Shown piece after piece: positions 9,901-17,980 of a stretch of DNA of 64,000 nt. Source of the stretch: Streptomyces echinatus (GTDB lineage Bacteria > Actinomycetota > Actinomycetes > Streptomycetales > Streptomycetaceae); NCBI RefSeq assembly GCF_014203595.1, contig NZ_JACHJK010000020.1, positions 52,947 through 116,946 on the forward strand, written 5' to 3'. Under the pieces are notes generated by a model. It searched no databases and had not been told where the DNA came from. It worked only from the letters and a program-made list of their open reading frames with translations. Made by a program: the position numbers and the translations under genes. The first letter of the stretch is position 1. Every line of letters starts with the position of its first letter.

Positions 9901-10999
9901 CGTGTCCCGGGCGGTCCACCGTGCGGACGGCCCCGGCGGTGTCGTCGCAGACGAAGCCGATGCCGTGGCCCGCCGGGGCGGCAAGACCGGTCGAGGGAGA
10001 GTCCTGGAGGTGTTCCTCGGCTTCGGCGAGGGCGCGTTCGGCCCGTGCGGCGAGGGCGTCGAGGACGGGCACGGGGGCGAGCCGGGCCGTCACCTCGGCC
10101 CACTGGGCGAAGTGGCCGAGACCGTTCGTCGTCTCTTCGAAATCGCGGCCGGTGAACTGCGCGGCGACGGTGATGTCGTCCTCGCCTCCGATCCGCCACA
10201 GCAGTGTCTGCCAGCAGGCCAGCAGCACAGCGCCCGGCCGCACGCGCCGTCGGCCGGCATAGGCGTGGACGGTGGCCACGAGACCGTCCGGCAGGGGCGC
10301 GGTGACGGTGCGGTGATCCGGCCGACCGGCGCCGTGGTGCCGGCGCAGCGGCATGGCCACCCGCCGGGCGGTGGTGTCGTGCGGTGCCGTGAGCGGGGGC
10401 GGCGCCCCGAACTCCTGGTGCTGCCATTCGGCGAACTGGCTGTACTGGAGGACCTCTTCGGCGGGTGGGCGGCCCGCGTACCGTGCGGCGAGCTCGTCGG
10501 CGAGCAGGCGGAGCGTACGGGCGTCGGCGGCCAGGGGGGTGGTGGTGAGCAGCAGGGAGTGCTGCCGTGGGCCGAGGGTGAAGAGGGTGGCACGCAGGAC
10601 CGGATCGTCCGGTCCGCCGTACGGCAGGTCTCGCAGAGTGCGGGCCTCAGCGTCGATTCGGCGCTCCCGGGCGGCCTCGTCGAGGTGGTGGAGGTTAACC
10701 ACCGACCACTCGGGGCGCAGCCGGTCCGTGTCCCGGACGACGAGCAGGGCGGTACGGACGCCGGGTACCCGCTGATAGGCCGCGCGGAGGATCTCGTGCC
10801 GGTTCACCGTCTCCCGCAGCGCGGCCGTCAGGCGGTCACCGTCGAGGTCGCCGCCGATGGCGAGGCGCAACTGCGCCCAGCCCGGCGCGGCGTGGAGTTC
10901 GGCGAGCCGCCACAGCCGCTGTTGCTGGTACGACAGGCGGTACCCCTCGACGGGTCGTTCCTGGCCTCCGTACTCGTCCTGGCGGGTCTGCGTCGTCAC
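6977..10999 (-). CDS. NRPS termination protein: C*-A(Asn)-PCP-TE
   Basis: A protein of 1340 aa, last gene of the operon. Its GTG start at 10999 overlaps the upstream NRPS stop by four bases (GTGA), so translation is coupled. The domain order is a condensation-fold domain (about 20-450), adenylation (466-980), carrier (FFALGGHSLLA, about 1038) and thioesterase (GWSMGG nucleophile motif, about 1186). In the condensation domain the HHxxxDG catalytic motif is replaced by TTPLAAD near residue 151, so it is probably not catalytic. A-domain pocket residues read from A4-A5 (FDLTVTSLF, MLKLTPSHL, VVGGE, NEYGPTETAVG) give DLTKVGEVGK, which fits asparagine. The thioesterase should release or cyclise the peptide. 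The intact condensation domain for this module is probably the one at the end of the preceding protein. Confidence 0.92.
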   Translation of the reverse strand: MTTQTRQDEYGGQERPVEGYRLSYQQQRLWRLAELHAAPGWAQLRLAIGGDLDGDRLTAALRETVNRHEILRAAYQRVPGVRTALLVVRDTDRLRPEWSVVNLHHLDEAARERRIDAEARTLRDLPYGGPDDPVLRATLFTLGPRQHSLLLTTTPLAADARTLRLLADELAARYAGRPPAEEVLQYSQFAEWQHQEFGAPPPLTAPHDTTARRVAMPLRRHHGAGRPDHRTVTAPLPDGLVATVHAYAGRRRVRPGAVLLACWQTLLWRIGGEDDITVAAQFTGRDFEETTNGLGHFAQWAEVTARLAPVPVLDALAARAERALAEAEEHLQDSPSTGLAAPAGHGIGFVCDDTAGAVRTVDRPGHGVTFGVLWQDVETEQHALRLTCALGDRRATTTWYYDGEQFDEAYVRVLAGQYATLLAGLLAAPAAPVDQARLEPTTVPGALQDRHPLTDRPPMRDRPRTPSAGHVLHRLVEEQTRRTPDALAVVAGNERLTFRELDARANRWSRALRARGVGLETPVAVSATHSASLVVALLAVLKAGGTYVPLDPELPALRTGELLERGGCRLLLTDRPPKPPVAGQIEYVELGALPAEDTDPAADPAPPREPKSATPREPEPDHLAYIMFTSGSTGEPKGVMLPHRAVCDYLLWSARTYADGEGDGRGRGGGDAAGGAMAHSSIGFDLTVTSLFLPLITGRPVHLDPACRDALALSADLAGRSGLDMLKLTPSHLKVVNHGLAAEHLAGTTRSLVVGGEALEAEAVAAWRTHAPDTRIFNEYGPTETAVGVCVHEVGPADVQGPVPIGRPMDHAEVLVLDDSLEPVPVGVPGEIYIGGTSLARGYLGAPGLTAERFVPHPFGTEPGSRLYRTGDLGCVGPDGLIRYLGRVDDQIKVNGIRVEPEEVRSVLVRHPGVRDATVVLVADGARGDHLAACVVTDSAGPAPQDLRAFTAERLPAPLVPRTFAEVAALPLTPNGKVDTAAVRSVLARTDGTGAALPAAGRTGTAPDDPVEAAVARIFGELLDTDAVGAEDDFFALGGHSLLAVRLIARLNAEFGTALQVPVLFSEPDPEREESGRAATVRHLARLLTEGTAAHPGAADDVVALRSRGEGTPLFCVHPAGGEITGFRHLAACTELHRPLFALQSPPAAPGEQGREEAAPHTVEALAARYLAAVRTVSPTGPYLLLGWSMGGLVAFEMARLLEQRGERPGMLFLVESYPADRLPRTDDSNDTDDQEEPGLYIPHDGASAAERLRVELRRHTNRAHLRAARAYRPAPYAGPVTLVQADKQNPDLLDAATRTWSRVCAPGQLTRHVLEGDHLTLFEPPYVTELARLITRTAR

Positions 11000-13900
11000 T
11001 GGAACCTCACCATGCCGCCCATGGCGACGAGGAGTTCGCGTTCGCCCCGGAAGGGATTGCGGGCGTGGGCGGTGAGGATGTTGTCCAGCAGCATCACGTC
11101 CCCGCGTTCCCAGGGGAAGCTGATCTCCAGTTCGCGGTAGACACGAAGGATCTCGTGCATGGCCTCGTCGGGTATCGGGGTGCCGTCGCCGAACCGGCAG
11201 GTTCGCGGGAGTTCCTCCGGTGACATGGTGGCCAGCAGGGACTCGCGGACGTTCGCGCTCAGGCAGGCGGTGTGCCAGTGCTGTGCCTGGTTGAACCAGG
11301 ACCATTCACCGGTGCGCGGGTGACGCAGCACGGCGGGGCGTACGGCGGTGGTGCGCAGCCGGTCACCGTGCCACTCGTAGCGCAGTCCCTGCCGGGCGCA
11401 CCGGGCCTCGGCCTCGGCTCGGTCGCCGGTGCGGAACACACTGCGCCAGTCGAGTCCGAGTCCGGTGCCGTAGGTGCGGACGTACATGACTCCCTTGGCG
11501 GTGAACTCCTCGCGCAGTGCCGGGTCCAGCCGTCGGTGGACGGCGCGGCTGTCGACCACGGGGGTCTCGCCGCCGGATTCGGCCGGGCGGGCGCAGCAGA
11601 ACCAGATGCGGGTCGGTCCCTCGTCGTTGAAGGAGTTCTCGTTGTGCCAGAGCAGCTTCTCCTCCGGCGGGAAGAACACCGGGGTGTAGACCTTGCCGCC
11701 GAGTGCGGCGCGCGGGTGTTCGCCGTTCTCGCCGAAGAGGTCGTCGACGAAGACCGAGGCGAATCGCTCCAGTGCGTCGGGGTGCGTGATCCCGAAGCCG
11801 CGGAAGAGGAGGGCGCCGTGCCGTTCGAGGTCGGCGTCGAGGCGGGCGCGGTGGGCGCGTGCCCAGGTCGCCGGATCGACGTCGGGGTGGGCGGGCCGCA
11901 GGACGACCGGCAGGTCGGCGCCTTCCCGCAGGGCCTCCCGTACGACGACGTCGTCCGAGGCCATGGCCACCCGGGTGGGCGTGATGCCGCGCAGGGTGCC
12001 GGGACCGCGCCGCCTGCCGCGGCCCGGTGCGGTCCCTCCGCTGTGGTCGGTGGGTGCGGTCGTGGGCAGGGGTGCGTCGGCGATCGAGGCGTCGGGGCGG
12101 GCTGCCATGTCGGCGACCAGCGCGAGGTACTGCTCCCGCAGTTCCGTCATGGTGGACGCGTCGAAGAGGTCGGGGTCGTAGTTGAGGAATCCGGCGATCC
12201 CCTCGTCGTCCTCTTCCAGGACCAGGGTGATGTCGAACCGGCTGGTGTCGATGAGGGCCACGGGGAACGGGCCGAGTTCCAGCCCGGCCATGGTGTCGGC
12301 GGGTCGCCGGTTGCTGTTCAGCACGAACTTGATCTGGAACAGCGGGCTCTGGTTGCGGGTGCGGGGCGGGCTGAGGGCCTTGACGACCTCCTCGAAGGGG
12401 AGGTCCTGGTGGGCGTAGGCGTCCAGGGCCAGGTCTTTGGTGCGCCCGAGCAGTTCGCGCCAGGTGGGGGCGCCGGTGAGGTCGGCGCGCAGCACGATCT
12501 GGTTGACGAAGAAGCCGATCAGCGGTTCGGCCTTGGTGTCGGAGCGGCCCGCGACGTCCGAGCCGACCACGAGGTCGGTTTCCCCGGTCCGCCGGTTGAC
12601 CGTCGCGTACAGGGCGGCGAGCAGCGCCATGAACAGGGTGCTGTCCTCGCGGCGGCACAGGGTGCGCACGGCGTCCGCGGTCGAGGCGGGGATGCGGAAC
12701 CGGACGCCCTCCCCGCAGTGCCGGGGATCGGCGGGTCGGGGCCGGTCCAGTGGCAGTCCGGGCAGGTCGAGGATTCCCTGGAGGCGCTGGGTCCAGTGCT
12801 CCACCAGCCGGTCGAAGTGGCCGGCTTCGGCGAGCCGGCGCTGCCAGATCGCGTAGTCGGCGTACTGCACGGGCAGTCGGGGCAGCCGGTGCGGCCGTCC
12901 TTCGCGGGCCGCCGTGTACAGCTCGGCCAGTTCGTCCCGCAGCACCGCGGCGGACCAGCCGTCCACCGACACATGATGGGCCGTCATCAGCAGGACGTGG
13001 TCGGTGGGTCCGAGCCGGAGCAGACCGGTTCGCAGCACGGGGCCGACGGCCAGGTCGAAGGGCTGCCCGTAGTGTTGCCGGGCCAGCCGCCGGGCCTCCT
13101 CCTCACGCTGCCCGGGCGGGTGTGCGGTCAGGTCCGTGACCGGCAGCACGACCGGTTCGCTGGGCAGTACGGTCTGGTACGCCTGCCCGTCGCGGGAGGT
13201 GATCACGGTCCTGAGCACCTCGTGCCGCCGTACGATCTCCGTGACCGACCGCCGCAGCACGTCGACGTCGAGCTCACCGGTCAGCCGCAGGAAGACGGGG
13301 AAGTTGTACTGGGCGGTGTCCGGCTCCAGTTGGTGGAGGAACCACAGGCGCTCCTGCGCGAAGGAGGCCGGCGTGCTCTCCTCCCGCTCGACGGGCGCCA
13401 GCACGGGCAGTGCGGGGCGCTGTGCCTCCGCGATCAGGTCGTCGACGAGGGCGGACAGCGCGCCGAGGGTGGACGCGTCGAAGGGGCCGCGGACCGGCAC
13501 CTCCACCTCGAACTCCTCGCGCAGCCGGAAGACCAGGCGGAAGGTGAGCAGGGAGTGGCCGCCGAGGTCGAAGAAGTCGTCCTGGGCGCGGATGCCGTCG
13601 CGGCCGAGCAGTTCGCTCCAGATGGCGGCCATCCGTCGCTCGGTCGGGCTGAGTTCCCGCCCGGGCTCCGCTCCCGGGCCGGTTCCGGTGCCGTCCTCGG
13701 CCAGTGTCCCCGAGACGGTCAGGAGATCCGTGAGTGCGGCACGGTCGACCTTGCCGTTGGCGGTGAGCGGTATCCGGCGCAGCACCACGTACCGCGACGG
13801 AAGCAGGGGTTCGGGCAGCCGGTCGCGGAGCCTTGCCTCGACGGCGGGCAGCGCGGCGAGTGCGGCGGGGCGCCACAGCGGTTCGGTTGCGAACCGGTCG

Positions 13901-16900
13901 GTGGGCGCGGCGGTGCCGAGCGGTGGCAGGGGTTCGGGGGCCAGGTCCGCGCGGTGCAGCAGGACGTCGAAGGAGCCGTCGGGGCGTCCCGCGGCCCAGC
14001 TCGGTTCGGCCCGGTAACCGTGGCGCTCGGCGAGCAGGCACAGCTCTTCCGGGTCCACGCCCGGGGCGACGGCCTCGGGGGCGGCACCGGAGAGCCGGGC
14101 CAGCAGGCGAAGGTCGTTGTCCAGGCGGGCGTTGGGGACGGCGTGCAGCGCGAGCCGGTCCGGCCGGTCGGCGTCGAGCAGGGCCGCCAGCGCGCCGAGG
14201 TCCAGCGCCTCCGCCCGCCAGTCCCGCCACTCGGACGGCGCAGGGGGTGCGGCGGCTGCGGTGCGCTCGCCGGCGACGGTGATCACGACGTCGTAGCGGT
14301 ACCGGTTCAGTTCGTGGCCGGCCGTCCCGCGTTTCAGCAGGACGCGTACGGACTCCACGCGCGGCAGGCGAGCCGGCAGTGCGGCGAAGAGCCGGGGGTC
14401 CAGGCAGAGTTCGTTCTCCGCCTCCATGCGCCAGGCGGTCGCGGCGCGCAGCACGGTGTCGGGGGTTCCCGGCCTCGTCCGGTGTGCGGCCACCGAGGCG
14501 TGGAACGCCTCCAGCAGGACGAGGCTGCGCAGGTCGCCGAGGAACACGTGGCCGCCGTCGGGCATCGCCTCGAAGGCCTGGTGGAGAACGTCGAACAGGT
14601 AGTCCACGGACGGGAAGTACTGCACGACGGAGTTCAGGATCACCGTGTCGTAGGTCTCGCCGGGGCGGACCGCTCGGTGCGCGGGGCCGGTCCGCAGTCC
14701 GATCCGTTCGCCGCCGTCCGGCCGGGCGTCGAGCACCGCCCGCAGGTTGCCGACGACCCGCTCGGACAGGTCGACGCCCTGGTAGTGGGCGCAGCCGGGG
14801 GCGACCCTGGAGAGGATCAGACCGGTGCCGCAGCCGATCTCCAGGACCCGGCCGGGCCGCAGCGACCGGATGCGGTCGACCGTGGCGTCCAGCCACTCCC
14901 CCATCCCGGCGGTGTCGATGGGCTCGCCGGTGTAGCTGCTGTTCCAGCCCGCCAGGTCGAACGACGGATCGGCGGGACGCTCGGCCGCACCGTAGGTGTC
15001 CTCGTACAGCGTCTGCCAGCGGTCCACCCAGTCGGACGCGGCGGCCGGGTCCGAGACGCCCGCCTCGCCGGAACGGGGGCTGACGAAGGCGACCAGTTGC
15101 CGGGACTCCGGTGTGGCGCCGTACGCGATCACGGCGGCGTCGCGGACGGCGGGGTCCTGGGCCAACGCGGCCGCCACCTCGTCCGGTTCCACGCGATGGC
15201 CCCGGATCTTGACCTGGTCGTCGAGCCGGCCAAGGTATTCGAGGTCTCCGGAGGCGAGCCTGCGCACCCGGTCGCCGGTCCGGTACAGGCGCGCGCCCGG
15301 CTCGTCGCCGAAGGGGTCGGGCACGAAGCGTTCCGCCGTCTGGCCCGGACGGTTCCAGTAGCCGTGGCAGACGCCGGCCCCGCCCACGTACAGTTCGCCG
15401 GGCGCGCCCTGCGGAACCGGGTTCATCCACTCGTCGAGGACGTACAGCCGCGTGTTGTGCACGGGCGTGCCGATGGGGATCCGGCCGAAGCCGCCCACGG
15501 GTTGCGCGCTGTCGTAGGCGGCGCAGGCCACGGCCGTCTCCGTGGGCCCGTACTCGTTCACGAGGCGCGGGCCGCCCGACGCCGTGCGCCAGGCCGCGAG
15601 CCGCTCCTCGTCGAGTTCCTCGCCGCCGACGACCATGGTCCGGGTCCAGGCCGCCGCGCGGGCCGGTGCCGCCGAGTCCTCGAGCATCCTCAGGTGCGAG
15701 GGGGTGAGTTTGACGAAGGCGAGGTCCGTGTCGGATGCCGCCGACGCGCGCAGGGCCTCGCCCGGGGTGCCGGAGTCGTCGGCGAACAGCAGCCGCCTGC
15801 CGGCCAGCAGGGGTGCGAACAGGCTCGTCACGGTCAGGTCGAAGGAGAGCGACGAGTGCACCGAGACGGCGCCGTCGGCCGCCGGCGGCAGATAGGTCTC
15901 GACGGCCCACAGCAGGTAGTTGGCGACCTGGCGGTGGGAGAGCATGGCGCCCTTGGGTCCGCCGGTCGAGCCGGAGGTGTACATCAGGTACATCAGGTCG
16001 TCGGGGGTGCCGTCGGCCTCGGGTGGCGTCCCGGCCGCCTCCCTCTCCACGGCCTCCGGGTCGACGGTGACCATCCGGACGTCCGGGCCCTCCGCCAGGT
16101 CCCGCAGCCGCGCGTCGGCGAGGACGAGCGTGGCGCCGCTGTCCCGCAGCATGTGGGCGAGCCGGACCTTGGGGTACGCCGCGTCGAGGGCCACGTACGC
16201 GGCGCCGCTCTTCAGCACGGCGAGCAGCGCGATGACCGCCTCGGGGGTGCGCGGCAGCAGGACGGCGACGACGGTGCCCGGGCCCGCGCCGAGCGCGCGC
16301 AGCCGGTGGGCGAGTCCGTTGGCCCGACGGTCCAGGTCCCCGTATGTAAGGTCGGGGCGCCCCGGGGCCGTGGCGGCGACCGCGTCCGCGCCGGCCCGTG
16401 CGCGTGCGGCGATGAGCCGCTCCACGCGTACGTCTTCGGGCCGGGCCGCGCGGGTGCCGTGCCCGGTGCGCAGCGTCCGTTCCGTCTCCTGCGGGGTCAT
16501 CAGGGGAAGTTCGCCGATGCGCGCGGCCGGATCGGCGGCCGCGGCGGCGAGCAGGAGGGTCAGGGAGCGGGCCAGCCGCTCGCCGGTGACCGCGTCGAAC
16601 AGGTCGGTGGCGTGGATGAGCCGGCACTCCAGGCCGGCGTCGGTCTCCCAGATGTTCAGGTCGAGGTCGAAGCGGGCCCCGTCGTGGTCGAGATGGTCCA
16701 GTTCGCTGACGCCGACCCCGCCCGGCAGGGTGCGGACCGGGCGCGGCGGCGTGTTGTGCAGGGTGAAGTTGACCTGGTAGACGGGGTTGCGGCCGGGAGC
16801 GCGTTCGGGGTTCAGCCGCTGGGCGATCAGGTCGAGGGGGACGTCCTGGTTCTCGTACGCCTCCAGACAGGTGGCGCGGACCTCGGCGAGGAAGTCCTCG

Positions 16901-17967
16901 AAGGACGCCTCGCGGCGGATCCGGGAGCGCAGCGGGACCGAGTTGGCGAAGAATCCGACGAGATCGTGGAAACCACGGTAGCGGCGGTTGGCGACCGGGG
17001 TGCCGACGACGACGTCGTCCTGTCCGCCGTAGCGGGCCAGCACGATCTGGAACGCGGCCAGCAGCACCATGAACAGTGTCGTGCCGGTGCGCGCCGACGT
17101 CTGCTTCAGGGCGTCGCGGACGTCGACGGGAAGCGTGAACACGGTCGACCCGGCCCGGCCCTCCGGCTTCGGCGGCCGGGGACGGTCGGCGGGCAGCGGC
17201 ATGGGGTCCGGGGCGCCCGCCAGCCGGCGCTCCCAGTAGTCCAGCTGGTTCGCCGCCTCGGCGCTGTCGGCCCACTCGTGCTGCCAGCGGGCGTACTCGG
17301 CGAAGTCGACGGTGAGAGCGGGCAGTTCGGGCGTCCGCCCGTCGAGGCGCGCGCCGTAGGCCTGTTCCAGGTCGCTCAGCAGGACGCCGAGCGACCAGCC
17401 GTCCACGACGGCGTGGTGCAGGACGAGCACGAGCAACGCGTCGTCCACCGCGAGCCGCAGCAGCCGGAACCGCGCCGGCTCGTCGACGGCCAGGTCGAAC
17501 GGTTCGGCGGCGTCGGCCAGCGCGATCCGTTCGGCCCGCGCCAGGCGCTCGGGCTCGGGAAGGCCGGTGAGATCGACGACCTCCAGGGTCCGGTGCCGGT
17601 GCGGCAGCACTCGCTGGACGGTGCGGCCTTCCCGCACCGGCAGGACCGTGCGCAGTACGGCGTGGCGCACCAGCAGGTCGTTGAGGGCGCCTTCGAGGGC
17701 GGTGACGTCCAGCGGTCCGGTGAGCCGGTGGACGACGGGACTGTTGTAGGCGGGGCTGTCCGGATCCAGCCCGGCCAGGAGCACCATGCGGCGCTGGGTG
17801 AACGACGCCGGGGCCTCACCGGCGTCATCCGTGCCGGGCAGTCCGGTGGCGGCGCCCTTCTCCCACATCCGCTGGCGCAGCAGGGCCCGCTGCTCGGCGG
17901 GGAGCCTTGCTATTCGCTCCCGCAGGTCGTCGTCGACCGCGGCGGCCCGCTTCGTCGTGTGCGTCAT
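10996..17967 (-). CDS. NRPS: C-A(N-methyltransferase)-PCP-C with C-terminal TauD oxygenase
   Basis: A protein of 2323 aa. The ATG at 17967 follows GGGGGAG, 13 bases after the stop of the previous NRPS. The order is: condensation (HHAVVDG near 187); adenylation from about 510 (LMYLMYTSGSTGGPKG at 666); an SAM-dependent N-methyltransferase inserted after core A8 (VLEIGCGTG near 1039, region about 970-1235); A10 PLTANGKVD; carrier (FFDLGGHSLLT, 1469); a second condensation domain with intact HHVSVDG (1664); and from about 2004 a complete TauD-family Fe(II)/2-oxoglutarate oxygenase. The oxygenase shows an H-x-E ligand pair (LLWHNENSF, near 2107), the distal His in LLDNILTAHARNPF and an Arg beyond it. 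The pocket reads DLTKVGEVAK, of the Asn/Asp type. It is predicted to add an N-methylated Asn/Asp-like residue and, through the fused oxygenase, hydroxylate a bound residue. Confidence 0.92.
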   Translation of the reverse strand: MTHTTKRAAAVDDDLRERIARLPAEQRALLRQRMWEKGAATGLPGTDDAGEAPASFTQRRMVLLAGLDPDSPAYNSPVVHRLTGPLDVTALEGALNDLLVRHAVLRTVLPVREGRTVQRVLPHRHRTLEVVDLTGLPEPERLARAERIALADAAEPFDLAVDEPARFRLLRLAVDDALLVLVLHHAVVDGWSLGVLLSDLEQAYGARLDGRTPELPALTVDFAEYARWQHEWADSAEAANQLDYWERRLAGAPDPMPLPADRPRPPKPEGRAGSTVFTLPVDVRDALKQTSARTGTTLFMVLLAAFQIVLARYGGQDDVVVGTPVANRRYRGFHDLVGFFANSVPLRSRIRREASFEDFLAEVRATCLEAYENQDVPLDLIAQRLNPERAPGRNPVYQVNFTLHNTPPRPVRTLPGGVGVSELDHLDHDGARFDLDLNIWETDAGLECRLIHATDLFDAVTGERLARSLTLLLAAAAADPAARIGELPLMTPQETERTLRTGHGTRAARPEDVRVERLIAARARAGADAVAATAPGRPDLTYGDLDRRANGLAHRLRALGAGPGTVVAVLLPRTPEAVIALLAVLKSGAAYVALDAAYPKVRLAHMLRDSGATLVLADARLRDLAEGPDVRMVTVDPEAVEREAAGTPPEADGTPDDLMYLMYTSGSTGGPKGAMLSHRQVANYLLWAVETYLPPAADGAVSVHSSLSFDLTVTSLFAPLLAGRRLLFADDSGTPGEALRASAASDTDLAFVKLTPSHLRMLEDSAAPARAAAWTRTMVVGGEELDEERLAAWRTASGGPRLVNEYGPTETAVACAAYDSAQPVGGFGRIPIGTPVHNTRLYVLDEWMNPVPQGAPGELYVGGAGVCHGYWNRPGQTAERFVPDPFGDEPGARLYRTGDRVRRLASGDLEYLGRLDDQVKIRGHRVEPDEVAAALAQDPAVRDAAVIAYGATPESRQLVAFVSPRSGEAGVSDPAAASDWVDRWQTLYEDTYGAAERPADPSFDLAGWNSSYTGEPIDTAGMGEWLDATVDRIRSLRPGRVLEIGCGTGLILSRVAPGCAHYQGVDLSERVVGNLRAVLDARPDGGERIGLRTGPAHRAVRPGETYDTVILNSVVQYFPSVDYLFDVLHQAFEAMPDGGHVFLGDLRSLVLLEAFHASVAAHRTRPGTPDTVLRAATAWRMEAENELCLDPRLFAALPARLPRVESVRVLLKRGTAGHELNRYRYDVVITVAGERTAAAAPPAPSEWRDWRAEALDLGALAALLDADRPDRLALHAVPNARLDNDLRLLARLSGAAPEAVAPGVDPEELCLLAERHGYRAEPSWAAGRPDGSFDVLLHRADLAPEPLPPLGTAAPTDRFATEPLWRPAALAALPAVEARLRDRLPEPLLPSRYVVLRRIPLTANGKVDRAALTDLLTVSGTLAEDGTGTGPGAEPGRELSPTERRMAAIWSELLGRDGIRAQDDFFDLGGHSLLTFRLVFRLREEFEVEVPVRGPFDASTLGALSALVDDLIAEAQRPALPVLAPVEREESTPASFAQERLWFLHQLEPDTAQYNFPVFLRLTGELDVDVLRRSVTEIVRRHEVLRTVITSRDGQAYQTVLPSEPVVLPVTDLTAHPPGQREEEARRLARQHYGQPFDLAVGPVLRTGLLRLGPTDHVLLMTAHHVSVDGWSAAVLRDELAELYTAAREGRPHRLPRLPVQYADYAIWQRRLAEAGHFDRLVEHWTQRLQGILDLPGLPLDRPRPADPRHCGEGVRFRIPASTADAVRTLCRREDSTLFMALLAALYATVNRRTGETDLVVGSDVAGRSDTKAEPLIGFFVNQIVLRADLTGAPTWRELLGRTKDLALDAYAHQDLPFEEVVKALSPPRTRNQSPLFQIKFVLNSNRRPADTMAGLELGPFPVALIDTSRFDITLVLEEDDEGIAGFLNYDPDLFDASTMTELREQYLALVADMAARPDASIADAPLPTTAPTDHSGGTAPGRGRRRGPGTLRGITPTRVAMASDDVVVREALREGADLPVVLRPAHPDVDPATWARAHRARLDADLERHGALLFRGFGITHPDALERFASVFVDDLFGENGEHPRAALGGKVYTPVFFPPEEKLLWHNENSFNDEGPTRIWFCCARPAESGGETPVVDSRAVHRRLDPALREEFTAKGVMYVRTYGTGLGLDWRSVFRTGDRAEAEARCARQGLRYEWHGDRLRTTAVRPAVLRHPRTGEWSWFNQAQHWHTACLSANVRESLLATMSPEELPRTCRFGDGTPIPDEAMHEILRVYRELEISFPWERGDVMLLDNILTAHARNPFRGERELLVAMGGMVRFQ

Positions 17968-17980
17968 GTGGCTCCCCCGT

